Below are positions 1 through 10,081 of a stretch of DNA of 64,000 nucleotides, piece after piece (the stretch's first letter is position 1; the number at the start of each line of letters is the position of its first letter). Below the pieces are notes generated by a model. It saw only the letters and a program-made list of their open reading frames with translations, did not search any database and was not told the origin of the DNA. The translations under genes were made by a program, and so were the position numbers. The stretch is from Polynucleobacter sinensis (GTDB lineage: Bacteria > Pseudomonadota > Gammaproteobacteria > Burkholderiales > Burkholderiaceae): contig NZ_LOJJ01000002.1 in NCBI RefSeq assembly GCF_001595985.1, positions 124,001 through 188,000 on the forward strand. The letters run 5' to 3'.

Positions 1-33
1 GGGGCTTCATCATTTAGGACACATCAAGCCGAC

Positions 34-996
34 TCAATAGTATTTTTTGAGATCCATACCGGCATACATACTAGCCACTTGATCGGCATAGCCATTGAAC
101 ATTTGGGTTCTAATCTTTGGCGCAAACACACCCTTAGGATCGCCAATTCGACGTTCAGTGGCCTGACTCCAGCGAGGATGATCTACTGCCGGATTAACGT
201 TGGAATAAAAACCATACTCTCGAGAATCAAACTGACTCCAGCTCGTCTTTGGCATCTCTTCAGTCAAACGAATTTTGACAATTGATTTTGCACTCTTAAA
301 TCCATACTTCCAGGGCACCACAATCCGTACGGGAGCGCCATTTTGCTTTGGCAGAACTTCTCCGTAAAGTCCAAATGTCAATAAGGTCAGGGGATTCATG
401 GCCTCGTCCAAACGAAGTCCTTCCCGATAGGGCCACTCGATAATTTGACTCTTTAATCCTGGCATTTGCTTGCGATCAGCTAACGAAATAAATTCCACAT
501 ATTTAGCCGAACCCAGAGGCTGAACATAATTCAATAGCTTTGATAAAGAATAGCCATCCCAAGGGATCACCATAGACCAACCTTCTACACAGCGCATACG
601 ATAAATACGCTCTTCCATTGGTGCTAACTTTAATAAGGCATCAATATCTAAAGTAACGGGCTTTTTTACCAAGCCTTCAATGGTGACTGTCCATGGCTTC
701 GTCTGCAAACTACCCGCATAAACAAATGGGTCGGTCTTATCAGTGCCAAACTCATAAAAGTTGTTATAACTCGTTACGTGCTTATAGCTTGTTGGCTCAT
801 CACCAACGACATAACTTGGATTTGGCGTTGCCGCGAGCCGTTGGGGACCATTTGCCAAAGCCTCCCGAGAAAACCAAGGCGCAAGGGCCAAACCAAAAGC
901 ACCTGCCGCTGCCGATTGAATCAGTTGACGGCGGTTTTCAAATACCGCTTTAGGAGTAATTTCGCTAGAGCGCACTATTTTCTGATGAAAAGACAT
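34..996 (-). CDS. msrP: Protein-methionine-sulfoxide reductase catalytic subunit MsrP
   Basis: Periplasmic molybdopterin enzyme of the sulfite-oxidase fold that repairs oxidised methionines in envelope proteins, taking electrons from the membrane haem protein MsrQ. The 320 residues begin with a Tat-type leader: an Arg-Arg pair at residues 22-23, then an Ala-rich hydrophobic stretch to about residue 48. Cys136, in the context RMRCVEGW, is the expected molybdenum ligand. Length fits the YedY/MsrP family. The msrQ partner is not in the window; it could lie just beyond the left edge, since transcription runs that way. The gene ends with TGA at 34-36. Confidence 0.95.
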   Translation of the reverse strand: MSFHQKIVRSSEITPKAVFENRRQLIQSAAAGAFGLALAPWFSREALANGPQRLAATPNPSYVVGDEPTSYKHVTSYNNFYEFGTDKTDPFVYAGSLQTKPWTVTIEGLVKKPVTLDIDALLKLAPMEERIYRMRCVEGWSMVIPWDGYSLSKLLNYVQPLGSAKYVEFISLADRKQMPGLKSQIIEWPYREGLRLDEAMNPLTLLTFGLYGEVLPKQNGAPVRIVVPWKYGFKSAKSIVKIRLTEEMPKTSWSQFDSREYGFYSNVNPAVDHPRWSQATERRIGDPKGVFAPKIRTQMFNGYADQVASMYAGMDLKKYY

Positions 997-1163
997 TGCA
1001 AGACCCTTTGCTAATATTCAGGATGGAGACTGGGATACCAATCATTCTCCTACGGTTAGCAATTTATTGCTCAAGACCTCTTGATTTCTAATAGGGTTAA
1101 ATCCAATACCTCCGGGCAGCCAAAAGCAGTTAAATGGGGTTTTCATCACCCCAAAAGGTCACT

Positions 1164-1811
1164 ATGGCTTGGATCTTATCGGCTTGCGCTATCTTTTTGC
1201 TGGGCGTTTATCAAAGCCGTCATGGGGTTCTGCTGCAGCCTCGCCTTAGAAATCTATTTCTCTCTTGCATTGTGTTGCTGGCGGTAGCTTGGAATATTCG
1301 CGCCCACCTACCCAATAGCAACATCGACAACTTTATCGACCTCTCATTTCACTTTTTTGGCGCATCATTGCTTGTTGCACTTTTTGGATTTTGGAGTGCA
1401 ATTACCTTGCTATTTATCGTAGCCTTAGTTGGCGTATTTGGCTTAAGTGGGGACTTGGTAGAGGCTAGTCGACACTATATTGTTGTGAGCGTGACGCCTG
1501 CGATTTTGGCTTATGGAGTTATCCAAGCGGTTCACCGCTTTTTACCAAAACATTTATTTGTGCTTATTCTCGGTAATGGGTATTTAGCAGCCTTCATGAG
1601 TACCTTTATTACCGGTGTCATGATTTATCTCCTGCAACTCCTTTTTGATATCAACTCTTTTGGCTCAAATGACCCACTAGGGTGGTTCTTAGGCCTACTC
1701 ATCCTCTCCTTCATGGAGGGCTCTCTCTCCGGTATGCTGCTAGCTATTCTTCTAGTCTATAGACCGCAATGGGTCAGCACCTATCAAGAAGATGTCTATA
1801 TGAGCGCGTGA
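1164..1811 (+). CDS. Integral membrane protein, COG3235-like
   Basis: Hydrophobic protein with about six predicted membrane segments and a charged C-terminal tail. It resembles the small family of predicted membrane proteins related to cobalt/energy-coupling-factor permeases (COG3235), recalled from the general pattern and the FMEGSLSGM segment. An upstream in-frame ATG lies at 1134, but the ATG at 1164 has a better spaced AAAGG ribosome site, so I prefer the shorter form of about 215 residues. No ATPase partner is adjacent, so transport of cobalt or nickel cannot be claimed. A bidirectional terminator separates it from the convergent icd. Confidence 0.7.
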   Translation: MAWILSACAIFLLGVYQSRHGVLLQPRLRNLFLSCIVLLAVAWNIRAHLPNSNIDNFIDLSFHFFGASLLVALFGFWSAITLLFIVALVGVFGLSGDLVEASRHYIVVSVTPAILAYGVIQAVHRFLPKHLFVLILGNGYLAAFMSTFITGVMIYLLQLLFDINSFGSNDPLGWFLGLLILSFMEGSLSGMLLAILLVYRPQWVSTYQEDVYMSA

Positions 1812-1842
1812 GTTCAATTGCGGCAATGACCGCAATAGGTCG

Positions 1843-1875
1843 AAAAAAAGGCAAACCAGATGGTTTGCCTTTTTT
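1843..1875. terminator. Bidirectional rho-independent terminator
   Basis: Inverted repeat with arms GGCAAACCA and TGGTTTGCC, a two-base GA loop, A-run on the left and T-run on the right. It lies between two converging genes and can serve both strands. Confidence 0.9.
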
Positions 1876-1912
1876 ACTTACCAGCAATGAAAGCCGAAGC
1901 TACTTAAGCCAC

Positions 1913-4150
1913 TTAAGCCGCTCTAGCTGCTTTCAAGATTGCGTTCAAGGTTTGACTTGGGCGCATCACTGCTTTGCACTTCTCTGGGTCAGCCACATAG
2001 TAACCACCTATGTCCGCTGGCTTACCTTGAACTGCCTTGAGTTCGTCAGCGATCTTCTGCTCATTCTCAATCAAGGCCTTAGCGATCGGAGCAAAGTGCG
2101 CCTGCAATTCTTTATCTTCGGTTTGCGCAGCCAAAGCCTCAGCCCAGTACATCGCCAAGTAGAACTGGCTACCACGGTTATCGAGCTCTCCAGTACGTGG
2201 TGAAGGTGACTTATTGTTATCCAACAATTTACCTGTTGCCTCGTCCAAAGTACGGGCCAAAATCTTGACCTTTGGATTACCGGTCTTATCGCCAATATCC
2301 TCAAGAGAAACCGCCAAGGCCAAGAACTCGCCAAGCGAATCCCAACGTAAATGGTTTTCTTCAACTAATTGCTGAACATGCTTCGGAGCAGAGCCGCCGG
2401 CACCAGTTTCAAAAAGGCCACCACCTGCCATCAATGGCACGATAGATAACATCTTCGCACTAGTACCAAGCTCCATGATTGGGAATAAGTCGGTAAGGTA
2501 ATCACGCAAGATATTGCCAGTTACTGAAATCGTATCTTTGCCGCGAATGACACGCTCTAAGGTGTAACGCATTGCACGAGTCTGGGACATGATTTGAATA
2601 TCAACGCCTTCCAAATCGTAGTCTTTCAAATAAGTCTTTACCTTCTTAATCAACTCAGCTTCATGCGGACGGTACTCATCCAACCAGAACACCGCTGGAG
2701 TGTTTGAGAGACGCGCGCGATTTACGGCCAATTTAACCCAGTCACGAATCGGCGCATCTTTTACCTGACACATACGCCAGATGTCGCCCTCTTCTACATT
2801 CTGCTCGAGCAATACTGTGCCGTCATCAGCCACAATACGTGCCACACCCGCCTCTGGAATCTCAAAAGTCTTATCGTGTGAACCGTACTCTTCAGCTTGC
2901 TGAGCCATCAAACCGACGTTTGGCACAGTACCCATAGTTGTTGGGTCAAAGTTACCGTGAGTCTTACAGAAGTTAATCATCTCTTGATAAATACGCGCGA
3001 AGGTACTTTCAGGAATCACTGCTTTGGTGTCATGCAAACGGCCATCAGCACCCCACATTTTTCCGCCAACACGAATCATCGCAGGCATGGATGCATCGAC
3101 GATCACATCGCTTGGAGAGTGAAGGTTGGTAATGCCTTTTGCGGAATCAACCATCGCCAACGCCGGACGATGTTCATGGCAAGCGTGAAGATCTTGAATA
3201 ATCTCTTCACGCTTAGACTCTGGCAGAGTTTTAATCTTGTCATACAAACTACTCATACCATTGTTAGGATTAACGCCCAACTCTTCGAACAACTTAGCGT
3301 GCTTAGTAAATGCGTCTTTATAGAAGATCTTCACTGCGTGACCAAACACGATTGGGTGAGAAACCTTCATCATGGTTGCCTTGACGTGCAATGACAACAT
3401 CATGCCGGTCTTATAAGCATCTTCGATTTCTTTTTCATAGAATTCACAAAGTGCTTTTTTGCTCATGTACATGCTGTCGATAATTTCGCCAGCCAATAAA
3501 GAGACCTTAGGCTTTAAAACAATAGTCTTGCCACTCTTGGTAACCAAATCCATCTTCACATCACATGCCTTGGTCATTGTCATTGACTTCTCACCTGCGT
3601 AGAAGTCACCACCATGCATATGTGATACGTGCGTGCGGGAGGCCTGGCTCCACTCACCCATTGAATGCGGATGCTTACGGGCATAGCGCTTCACTGCATT
3701 TGGAGCGCGACGGTCAGAGTTACCTTCACGCAATACTGGATTTACCGCGCTACCCAAGCACTTGGAATAACGAGTACGAATCGCTTTCTCAGCATCATTT
3801 TTAGGATCATCTGGGAAATCAGGAATCTTGTAGCCTTTAGCTTGCAACTCTTTGATTGCGGCTACCAACTGAGGAACTGAGGCACTAATATTAGGCAACT
3901 TAATAATGTTAGTGTCTGGCAGCAAAGTCATACGACCAAGCTCAGCCAAATTATCAGAAACCTTTTGCTCTTCGCTTAAGCAATCTGAGAACTCTGCCAA
4001 GATACGTGCCGCAACAGAAATGTCGCTCTTAACAATTTCCACTCCAGCAGGCGCTGTAAAAGTGCGAATAATTGGCAGAAATGCACAAGTCGCCAATAGC
4101 GGCGCTTCGTCTGTCAGCGTGTAAATGATCTTTGATTTCTCTGAAGCCAT
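1913..4150 (-). CDS. icd: NADP-dependent isocitrate dehydrogenase, monomeric type
   Basis: Oxidative decarboxylation of isocitrate to 2-oxoglutarate in the TCA cycle, producing NADPH. At 745 residues it matches the monomeric IDH class (about 740 residues) and not the dimeric class of about 420. Family segments are visible along its length, for example near residues 130-145 ([18 protein letters not shown]), GDFYAGEKS, and the C-terminal half with [14 protein letters not shown]. The start ATG at 4148-4150 is followed by a good N-terminal match ([15 protein letters not shown]). It stands alone, facing the MFS transporter gene across about 250 bases that hold its promoter. Confidence 0.97.
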   Translation of the reverse strand: MASEKSKIIYTLTDEAPLLATCAFLPIIRTFTAPAGVEIVKSDISVAARILAEFSDCLSEEQKVSDNLAELGRMTLLPDTNIIKLPNISASVPQLVAAIKELQAKGYKIPDFPDDPKNDAEKAIRTRYSKCLGSAVNPVLREGNSDRRAPNAVKRYARKHPHSMGEWSQASRTHVSHMHGGDFYAGEKSMTMTKACDVKMDLVTKSGKTIVLKPKVSLLAGEIIDSMYMSKKALCEFYEKEIEDAYKTGMMLSLHVKATMMKVSHPIVFGHAVKIFYKDAFTKHAKLFEELGVNPNNGMSSLYDKIKTLPESKREEIIQDLHACHEHRPALAMVDSAKGITNLHSPSDVIVDASMPAMIRVGGKMWGADGRLHDTKAVIPESTFARIYQEMINFCKTHGNFDPTTMGTVPNVGLMAQQAEEYGSHDKTFEIPEAGVARIVADDGTVLLEQNVEEGDIWRMCQVKDAPIRDWVKLAVNRARLSNTPAVFWLDEYRPHEAELIKKVKTYLKDYDLEGVDIQIMSQTRAMRYTLERVIRGKDTISVTGNILRDYLTDLFPIMELGTSAKMLSIVPLMAGGGLFETGAGGSAPKHVQQLVEENHLRWDSLGEFLALAVSLEDIGDKTGNPKVKILARTLDEATGKLLDNNKSPSPRTGELDNRGSQFYLAMYWAEALAAQTEDKELQAHFAPIAKALIENEQKIADELKAVQGKPADIGGYYVADPEKCKAVMRPSQTLNAILKAARAA

Positions 4151-4180
4151 TGATATTTCCTCAATATTGATAAATTTTAG

Positions 4181-4200
4181 GTTTCGGCCTTTACCGAAAC
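4181..4200. other. Hairpin in the icd leader region
   Basis: Perfect 7-bp inverted repeat GTTTCGG / CCGAAAC with a 6-base loop, about 30 bases upstream of the icd start. No T-run follows on either strand, so it is not a typical terminator. It may be an mRNA leader structure or an operator; function unknown. Confidence 0.4.
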
Positions 4201-4400
4201 ACTCTCAGATTCCGTGCGTCACACTCCAAGCGCTTTTGACTGCTTTTTTGCGTACTTTGCGCACAAGACCAAGAAGGCTATTTTAAATCATCGCCCAAGG
4301 CGATTTCGAGGGATTTAGGCACCAAATCAGGTGAAGAAGGGCAAATTAAGGGATTCCACCAAGATTATGGCAATTTCAAATACGCCGTAAACTGCGACAC

Positions 4401-5594
4401 ATGACAAATAAGCACCCACTGCTCAATAAAAATCTAGTTCTCCTGATCCTTTGTCAGGGCCTTTTTCTTACCAATAACGTGACATTTATTGCTATTAATG
4501 GGCTGGTTGGCTTGAGCTTAAGCCCGGTTGCTTGGATGGCCACGCTGCCAGTGATGGGTTATGTAGTGGGTGGTGCCTTCTCCACCTCCATTGTTGCTAA
4601 GTCTCAAAATCGCTTTGGCCGAAAAATCTCTTTTCAGCTTGGCTTGCTAGTGGCAGTTTTTTCAGCTCTACTCTGCGCATACGCGGCAATCTCAAAGAAC
4701 TTCTGGCTCCTAGTGTTGGGTACCTTTATCGCTGGCTACTACAGCGCCAACGGGCAACTCTACCGTTTTGCCGCTGCTGAACTAACCGTTGCCAGCCAAA
4801 GAGATAAGGCGGTTTCCTGGGTCTTGGCTGGCGGCATTCTGGGGGCGGTGATTGGACCTAATTTAGCTTCCTGGACTAAGAATCTGTTTGACACTGCTTT
4901 TCTAGGCGCTTACCTCACGCTCTCTATTGCCGGAGTAATTGGGATCATTGTGATGCAATGCATTCATTTTCCCGAAGAATTTAAAACCCAACACTCCCTC
5001 TCGGCCGGCAGGGACCTCAAAACCCTTCTACGTCAACCCGTCTTTATGGTCGCAGTGATTTGTGCGGCCTTAGGTTATGGCGTCATGAATCTGCTCATGG
5101 CCGCCACCCCGCTTGCTATGCAAATCTGTAGCCTGCCATTCTCAGATACGGCACTGGTATTGGAGTGGCATGTCATTGGCATGTTCGCACCCGGCTTTTT
5201 TACAGGCTCGCTGATTCAGCGCTTTGGCACTTTAAAAATTATGGGCATCGGCGTTGTCTTAAATCTAATTTGCATTGCGATTGCCTTAAGTGGTGTGGAG
5301 TTACATCAATTCTTAATCGCACTATTTTTACTCGGTGTGGGTTGGAATTTTCTATTCACCGGATCGACCTCATTAGCAATGACAGCCTACCGACCAGAAG
5401 AACGAGACAAAGCGCAGGCAGTAATTAATTTCTTTGTCTTTGGCACAATGGCCTTTACTTCATTTGGGTCTGGGGCCCTCATCACCTCTCAGGGATGGAA
5501 CATCCTTAATCTAGGGTCCCTTTTGCCAGTATTCGTTATCGCGGCAGCGTTGATCTGGCTAGGCATCCAAAGAAAAACCTTGGCAAAAGTTTAA
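4401..5594 (+). CDS. Major facilitator superfamily transporter
   Basis: A 397-residue inner-membrane protein with about 12 hydrophobic segments, typical of MFS drug/metabolite permeases. The conserved loop between helices 2 and 3 is visible as the region ending RFGRKISFQLG near residues 71-81, and the middle loop follows residue 195. Substrate cannot be told from sequence. It converges with the DUF6352-like gene and the two coding ends overlap by 4 bases (5591-5594), so there is no room for a terminator between them. Confidence 0.85.
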   Translation: MTNKHPLLNKNLVLLILCQGLFLTNNVTFIAINGLVGLSLSPVAWMATLPVMGYVVGGAFSTSIVAKSQNRFGRKISFQLGLLVAVFSALLCAYAAISKNFWLLVLGTFIAGYYSANGQLYRFAAAELTVASQRDKAVSWVLAGGILGAVIGPNLASWTKNLFDTAFLGAYLTLSIAGVIGIIVMQCIHFPEEFKTQHSLSAGRDLKTLLRQPVFMVAVICAALGYGVMNLLMAATPLAMQICSLPFSDTALVLEWHVIGMFAPGFFTGSLIQRFGTLKIMGIGVVLNLICIAIALSGVELHQFLIALFLLGVGWNFLFTGSTSLAMTAYRPEERDKAQAVINFFVFGTMAFTSFGSGALITSQGWNILNLGSLLPVFVIAAALIWLGIQRKTLAKV

Positions 5595-6607
5595 GAGCTT
5601 TTCGCCAGAGGTAAGTTAAATAAAACGTTCTGCGGTTTGAGCTTTAATTGCATCTGCGCATTCATTGCAATACCCATGTATACGGGCTTGCCGGCCTGAC
5701 CCACCGCTTGTGCAGCCTCATCTACAAAGTCAAGACGGAACAAACAGATAATTTTTTCCAAGGTTTCGGTATCAACCAATTCTTTGTTGTAGAGCGCATT
5801 CAAAATTTCTGTAGCGCTGGCATCCAACCCTACATGCCAGGACCATTTGGGATCAGTAATTTGCTGCATTGGTGTAATGCGTGTCTGCACCCCAAGAAAA
5901 TGCCCGATCCATTTCTCAAGTACACGACAAAAATGATTAATGGGTGGCTGACCAAAATTCAATTGCACCGCAAATTCATAGTCTTCATTTTTATCCCAAT
6001 ACAGCTGCGCATTCTCTTCGTGAAGAACATCCAAATCAATTGAGCGCATCGTCATTGACTTGCCCTTGAGCAAATCCATGATATTGCCCGTCTCACCCGC
6101 TTGAGCATTGCGGGTAACGATCTCATCATCAGCACCCATCACGATGCCATCATCAAGTACGCTAATCTTTTGGGTTCTGTAAAAGAGCTCGCCCATTCGA
6201 GCATCTAGAGGGTGACAATCTTCACCGAGAATATGACGCACAAATATTTGCGCAAGGCCCGCAATGAATAAAGGAGGCACATCAACACCATCCCCTTTAA
6301 ATAAACTCATATAAAAGCTCTCAAGCGAATTCGCATCCAATAACTTAGCGCGATAACGAAGCCATACTCGGTAATTCTCCTGAATATCCTCATCGGCCAT
6401 TGCCGCGATTTCTGAATCAGCAACGAGAGCACGAGGGTCATCCATCAGACGTTGATGAAGAGCGCACTCGGCTACGCACGATTCGGGAATTAAATTTAAC
6501 TCTGGACGATGCAAATAAGTCCGCAAGAAATCATCTGTTACCAATAGCTGGTTATCCGAACCAACTGTCAGGGTTGTGTAGGCAGAATGAGGCCAGAAAT
6601 TGGGCAT
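5591..6607 (-). CDS. DUF6352-like protein of unknown function
   Basis: Soluble, acidic 338-residue protein without signal peptide or membrane segments. I recognise the general pattern as the DUF6352 family found in Burkholderiales (N-terminal NFWPHSAY, a central stretch rich in Asp/Glu, and a WSWHVGLDA segment near residue 255). No catalytic motif is evident. It is divergent from the FKBP isomerase gene, with about 70 bases between the starts holding both promoters. Function unknown. Confidence 0.75.
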   Translation of the reverse strand: MPNFWPHSAYTTLTVGSDNQLLVTDDFLRTYLHRPELNLIPESCVAECALHQRLMDDPRALVADSEIAAMADEDIQENYRVWLRYRAKLLDANSLESFYMSLFKGDGVDVPPLFIAGLAQIFVRHILGEDCHPLDARMGELFYRTQKISVLDDGIVMGADDEIVTRNAQAGETGNIMDLLKGKSMTMRSIDLDVLHEENAQLYWDKNEDYEFAVQLNFGQPPINHFCRVLEKWIGHFLGVQTRITPMQQITDPKWSWHVGLDASATEILNALYNKELVDTETLEKIICLFRLDFVDEAAQAVGQAGKPVYMGIAMNAQMQLKLKPQNVLFNLPLAKSS

Positions 6608-6680
6608 AAGGATTCGCTAAAACAAAAAGATAGAGCTCAGAATATACTAGGCCTTCAATTTCAGCTAAAGAGGAAAAAAC

Positions 6681-7028
6681 GTGACTGAACTTCAAAAGAT
6701 AGATACCGTTGTTGGCGAAGGCAAAGAGGCTGCGGCCGGCAACCATGTCGATGTCCATTACACAGGCTGGCTCTACGATGAAAACGCACCAGAGCATAAG
6801 GGTCAAAAATTTGACAGCTCCTTGGATCGCGGTCAGCTCTTTAGCTTCCCCTTAGGTGCTGGTCATGTCATTAAGGGCTGGGATCAAGGCGTAGCAGGCA
6901 TGAAAATTGGCGGCAAACGTACCTTAATCATTCCATCCGAGATGGGTTATGGCGCCCGTGGTGCTGGTGGCGTTATCCCACCAAATGCCACTTTGGTATT
7001 TGATGTCGAGCTTCATGGGGTCAACTGA
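6681..7028 (+). CDS. FKBP-type peptidyl-prolyl cis-trans isomerase
   Basis: Small 115-residue single-domain FKBP that isomerises Xaa-Pro bonds during protein folding. The core is complete: [37 protein letters not shown], and the [13 protein letters not shown] loop ending in LVFDVELHG. It has no signal peptide, so it is cytoplasmic. The start codon is GTG at 6681, preceded by AAAGAGG about 7 bases upstream. A strong terminator follows the stop. Confidence 0.95.
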   Translation: MTELQKIDTVVGEGKEAAAGNHVDVHYTGWLYDENAPEHKGQKFDSSLDRGQLFSFPLGAGHVIKGWDQGVAGMKIGGKRTLIIPSEMGYGARGAGGVIPPNATLVFDVELHGVN

Positions 7029-7067
7029 TCTTTATAGAACCCGAATAAACGAAGCTTGATAAACAAT

Positions 7068-7097
7068 AAGGCCACTCTTTGAGTGGCCTTTGTTTTT
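7068..7097. terminator. Rho-independent terminator after the FKBP gene
   Basis: Ten-base stem AAGGCCACTC / GAGTGGCCTT, loop TTT, followed by TGTTTTT. It also sits downstream of the convergent transglycosylase gene. Confidence 0.9.
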
Positions 7098-7124
7098 GCT
7101 ACTGACTTATATGCTATCAATTGA

Positions 7125-8108
7125 TTAAGATCGCAAGTCCTTGCCGTTCAAAGTCAGCTTATTGCTTGGGGCTGTTTGGCATAAGCTAATTAAGCGATTA
7201 CGCTCGGCCATCACCTTATCGGCATAGCCACCGTCGTTCTCAGCATTCGCAGCACCCACATAGTATTTCAAGCCATTACGTAAAGAACCACTGGTGGCAA
7301 TCAAATACTTCAAGATGTACGCGCCCACACGAATATTGACCTCAGGCTTAATCGCCTCTGTCGGACCACCATATAAGGCGTACTTATCTTTGTGAATCGC
7401 AGTCATGACTTGCATCAAACCTTCAGCGCCAGCATGACTCTTAGTTAATGGGTTGAAGTTGGACTCAACTGAAATCACGGCAAGCAACAACACTGGGTCG
7501 ATGTTGACTTCTTTGGCGATCAACACGGTATTGGAAACATACTCTTCGATCTTGGCGCGATCGAGCTTGTACTTTTTCTCGAAGAAATCAGCCACTGCGC
7601 GCTGATTTTGTACTGAAGCCATTAATTTGGAATCTAAAGCCTGTGGGTCAATCTTGGATGTCGGAATGCGGTCAGACAAATGAGAGATCGGCTTAACCTG
7701 AATATTGGCTACAGAGGGCATTAACAGGGCAACCGTTTGCTGCTTAGCACTCATCAGACCGCTTTTAGGGCTAGTCATCGTATTGCCATAGATCACAGTT
7801 GCAATCTCTTTGTCCGTAGCCGCCTTAGGCGCCTCATCCTGGTACTGATCCAGCATGCCAAAGCCGTTTTGCCAAACAATATGGCGCGCCTCATCTGGGA
7901 CCAATACTCGAGCTAGATCAAAAGCACCTGCATGCGTGCCATTACCTGAGAGCCAGAGTCCCACGATCATAAATACGGAAACAATTAATAAGCCATTCAC
8001 CACCCGATAGACTGGTGATAAGGCGTGAGCCAATAGCTCCTTTGCAGCAACAGCTGTTGGCTGTGTAGTCTGCAAGTTAGCGGCGTTGGCAAAAAAACTT
8101 TTATTCAT
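7125..8108 (-). CDS. Membrane-anchored lytic transglycosylase (SLT domain)
   Basis: Cleaves the glycan strands of peptidoglycan, releasing 1,6-anhydromuropeptides, on the periplasmic side of the inner membrane. The 327 residues comprise a cytoplasmic tail, one membrane segment at about residues 37-53, a linker region, and a C-terminal Slt domain from about residue 195. The catalytic Glu is E215 in VISVESNF, followed by the family pattern AGAEGLMQVM. The long N-terminal region (residues 60-190) has no motif I recognise. Likely housekeeping wall remodelling. Confidence 0.85.
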   Translation of the reverse strand: MNKSFFANAANLQTTQPTAVAAKELLAHALSPVYRVVNGLLIVSVFMIVGLWLSGNGTHAGAFDLARVLVPDEARHIVWQNGFGMLDQYQDEAPKAATDKEIATVIYGNTMTSPKSGLMSAKQQTVALLMPSVANIQVKPISHLSDRIPTSKIDPQALDSKLMASVQNQRAVADFFEKKYKLDRAKIEEYVSNTVLIAKEVNIDPVLLLAVISVESNFNPLTKSHAGAEGLMQVMTAIHKDKYALYGGPTEAIKPEVNIRVGAYILKYLIATSGSLRNGLKYYVGAANAENDGGYADKVMAERNRLISLCQTAPSNKLTLNGKDLRS

Positions 8109-8621
8109 TCATTGTGTTGCAGTACCTCATAAAGCTTGCTACCACTTTATGCTGCATTGCAATAAGTAAAAAACATGAGTCATCCTAAGAAGGTTCTTAT
8201 ATCAAGTCAAGAATAAAGAAAATGATTTCCATAACTTATAGGTCTTGAAATAAGTAAGTTCCCTAATGCAAATTCATTAAATAGTATTTATTCCTTTAAA
8301 TTCAATGACTTAATAAAGTTAGTGAGGACTTATTTCATATAATAAAAAAGAGACCAAAAACCCACTTTTTTACTCTTTTTCCATTCCGAGGGATGCACTC
8401 TACCCATACATCTAGTATTGAGAACACCGCCTTTTTCTACCGGTAGTGTTCTGCTTAACTTTAGAGGCGCCTTCATTTCATGCTCACGAAATACAAAATC
8501 CATGCGAGACTTGGGCAGAAAATAGCCCTGAACTCCTCATCAATACTAGCTCTACAGCTAATTTGAAATAGGAAAGTGGGATATCAAATTCATGCTTGTG
8601 GACTGAGTACACTAAGCCTTC
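8109..8621. other. Intergenic stretch, mostly without recognisable genes
   Basis: A 513-base A+T-rich gap between two divergently transcribed genes. It must hold both promoters. The only coding-like content I see is a 57-codon frame on the minus strand (8330-8503), listed separately, and a short palindrome TACCGGTA. No tRNA, small RNA or repeat is recognisable. Confidence 0.5.
8330..8503 (-). CDS. Possible small basic protein, 57 codons
   Basis: An uninterrupted 57-codon frame from ATG (8501-8503) to TAA (8330-8332), rich in Lys and Arg, containing MDFVFREHEM, a Cys near residue 32 and an aromatic C-terminus. The open frame extends about a dozen codons further upstream without another ATG (GYFLPKSR precedes the Met), so it could be the remnant of a longer gene rather than a complete one. 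The ribosome site is poor. I cannot assign a family or function. Confidence 0.3.
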   Translation of the reverse strand: MDFVFREHEMKAPLKLSRTLPVEKGGVLNTRCMGRVHPSEWKKSKKVGFWSLFYYMK

Positions 8622-9638
8622 ATGAAATGGATTGCCCAATTTTTCTTACTGATTGCGCTTGGAGCTCCGCTCAGCGCATCCGCCCTATTTGATCAGTGCA
8701 AAGATTTCTTTCCCAATCAACAGGTGCCAACTACCCAGCAAGTAGGTCGAGATCTCTGCTTTGACGACTTCGCTATTTATTACTCACCCACCGATAAAAA
8801 GCCAATCTACACTGTAGAAAAGCTCAATGGTCAGGAGCTCTTAGCTCCTCGCCCACGCCGCACAAACCAGTTTTATGAAGAAGCCAGGCTACCCTCTCAT
8901 GAACGGGCCTTACTTGCTGACTATCGTGACAGTGGGTACGACCGAGGACACAATGTTCCAGCAGGAGATATGACTCGAGAGCGCGGCATGGCGCAATCCT
9001 TCTCCTTGGCAAACATGATGCCCCAGGCCAGACAGAACAATCAGGGGATTTGGGCAAAGCGGGTAGAGGAGCCAACCCGGCTTTATGCCAAAAGAGCGCA
9101 GGGTGAAATTTATATCTTCACGGGATCAACTGGTAGCTTGGGGAGCATTGGCAGGAGCAAGGTCACGATACCGAGCCATATTTATAAGCTCGTCTATGAC
9201 CCGGCTAAAAATACGGCCTGGGCATATTGGGTAGAAAACACTAATGAGGCTCAGATGAGTCCCCCCATCACTTACGGACAGTTAGTGGAGAAAACGGGGA
9301 TTGATTTTCATCTACCTATTGGGAGCTCTAATGCACCCACAAAACCCCCAACCAATCTGAGCGCTCCTTCCAAACCATTGGTGGGAGGCTGGTACCCGAT
9401 CTTTTTTGACCAATACTCGCCAGAGAAAATTCAGGCGCTGATCGCCAATATCAACAGTGGGAAAGTGGCAAGCCTTGAGATTCAATATGATCAAAATCTG
9501 CCACTAGCGAACAAGCTGGCGCAACAAATTACTACTGAAACCCGCCTCCAAGTCAGTCTGGCTCAAAGCAACCCTCCAGATTCTCCCGGGGTTACTTATG
9601 AGCGAAACCGCGTCACTGTCATCGTGCGCTCTAAATAA
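8622..9638 (+). CDS. Secreted DNA/RNA non-specific endonuclease (NUC1 family)
   Basis: Exported nuclease of the beta-beta-alpha-metal type. Signal peptide at residues 1-21 (ends LSASA). The family signature DRGHNVPAGDM is at residues 107-117, with the general-base His110, and the metal-binding Asn lies in NMMPQARQNNQGIW at about 139-140. The catalytic domain ends near residue 230. A further 100 residues follow: a Pro/Ser linker and an alpha/beta segment (about 255-338) that the family does not need. The extension may be a separate binding domain. Likely role: digestion of extracellular nucleic acids for nutrients, or defence. Confidence 0.85.
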   Translation: MKWIAQFFLLIALGAPLSASALFDQCKDFFPNQQVPTTQQVGRDLCFDDFAIYYSPTDKKPIYTVEKLNGQELLAPRPRRTNQFYEEARLPSHERALLADYRDSGYDRGHNVPAGDMTRERGMAQSFSLANMMPQARQNNQGIWAKRVEEPTRLYAKRAQGEIYIFTGSTGSLGSIGRSKVTIPSHIYKLVYDPAKNTAWAYWVENTNEAQMSPPITYGQLVEKTGIDFHLPIGSSNAPTKPPTNLSAPSKPLVGGWYPIFFDQYSPEKIQALIANINSGKVASLEIQYDQNLPLANKLAQQITTETRLQVSLAQSNPPDSPGVTYERNRVTVIVRSK

Positions 9639-9642
9639 GGTC

Positions 9643-9882
9643 TTAGTCACGTATCCGCGGGGCAATACCATGTGCCCGCGCAATGGGTGCCAGCAACCCT
9701 CGTAAACCATTGTGATCAAGCGTGTGCATCAACTCCAATAGCTCACCAAGCTCACCCTTAGGAAAACCTTCCCTAGCAAACCACGCTAGGTAATTTCCTG
9801 GCAAGTCAGCCAAAGCACGCCCAGCGTACTTACCAAAAGGCATTTTCATCATCACGAGTTTCTCAAGGGCTTGCGCATCCAT
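9643..9882 (-). CDS. DUF3820 family protein
   Basis: Small soluble protein of about 79 residues with the DUF3820 pattern: KMPFGKYAGRALADLP, then LAWFAREGFPKG, then a C-terminal helix. An in-frame Met 13 codons upstream (9921) would give 92 residues, but the Met at 9882 starts where the family match starts. The family is sometimes called a putative quorum-sensing-regulated virulence factor by homology to a Pseudomonas protein; the molecular function is unknown. It converges with the endonuclease gene, with only 4 bases between. Confidence 0.7.
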   Translation of the reverse strand: MDAQALEKLVMMKMPFGKYAGRALADLPGNYLAWFAREGFPKGELGELLELMHTLDHNGLRGLLAPIARAHGIAPRIRD

Positions 9883-9945
9883 ATCCCTTGATCTTACAAG
9901 CCCAGCTACAGGCCATCTCAATGACGGGATGATGGTCTTTATTTT

Positions 9946-9994
9946 AAATGAGAATAATTCTCATTTATATAGTATATTAGGAATCATTCTCATT
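9946..9994. promoter_or_regulatory. Fur box plus second half-site (iron regulation)
   Basis: A perfect 21-bp palindrome at 9946-9966, AAATGAGAAT - A - ATTCTCATTT, matches the classic ferric-uptake-regulator operator core (GAGAAT/ATTCTC). A second site, GAATCATTCTCATT, follows at 9981-9994. A TATAGTATATT stretch between them is a plausible -10 region, so Fur bound with iron would block the promoter of the operon starting at 10082. Confidence 0.85.
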
Positions 9995-10081
9995 AAGGCG
10001 TACTTACTCAATGCCCCACTAATCCGACCAATTTATCCACTACATCACTCCTCACCCACCCATCCATCCGCCCTTGTAAAT

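Noticed and set aside
2071..2364. 97-codon frame inside icd on the same strand
   Set aside because: Shifted-frame shadow of a well conserved gene.
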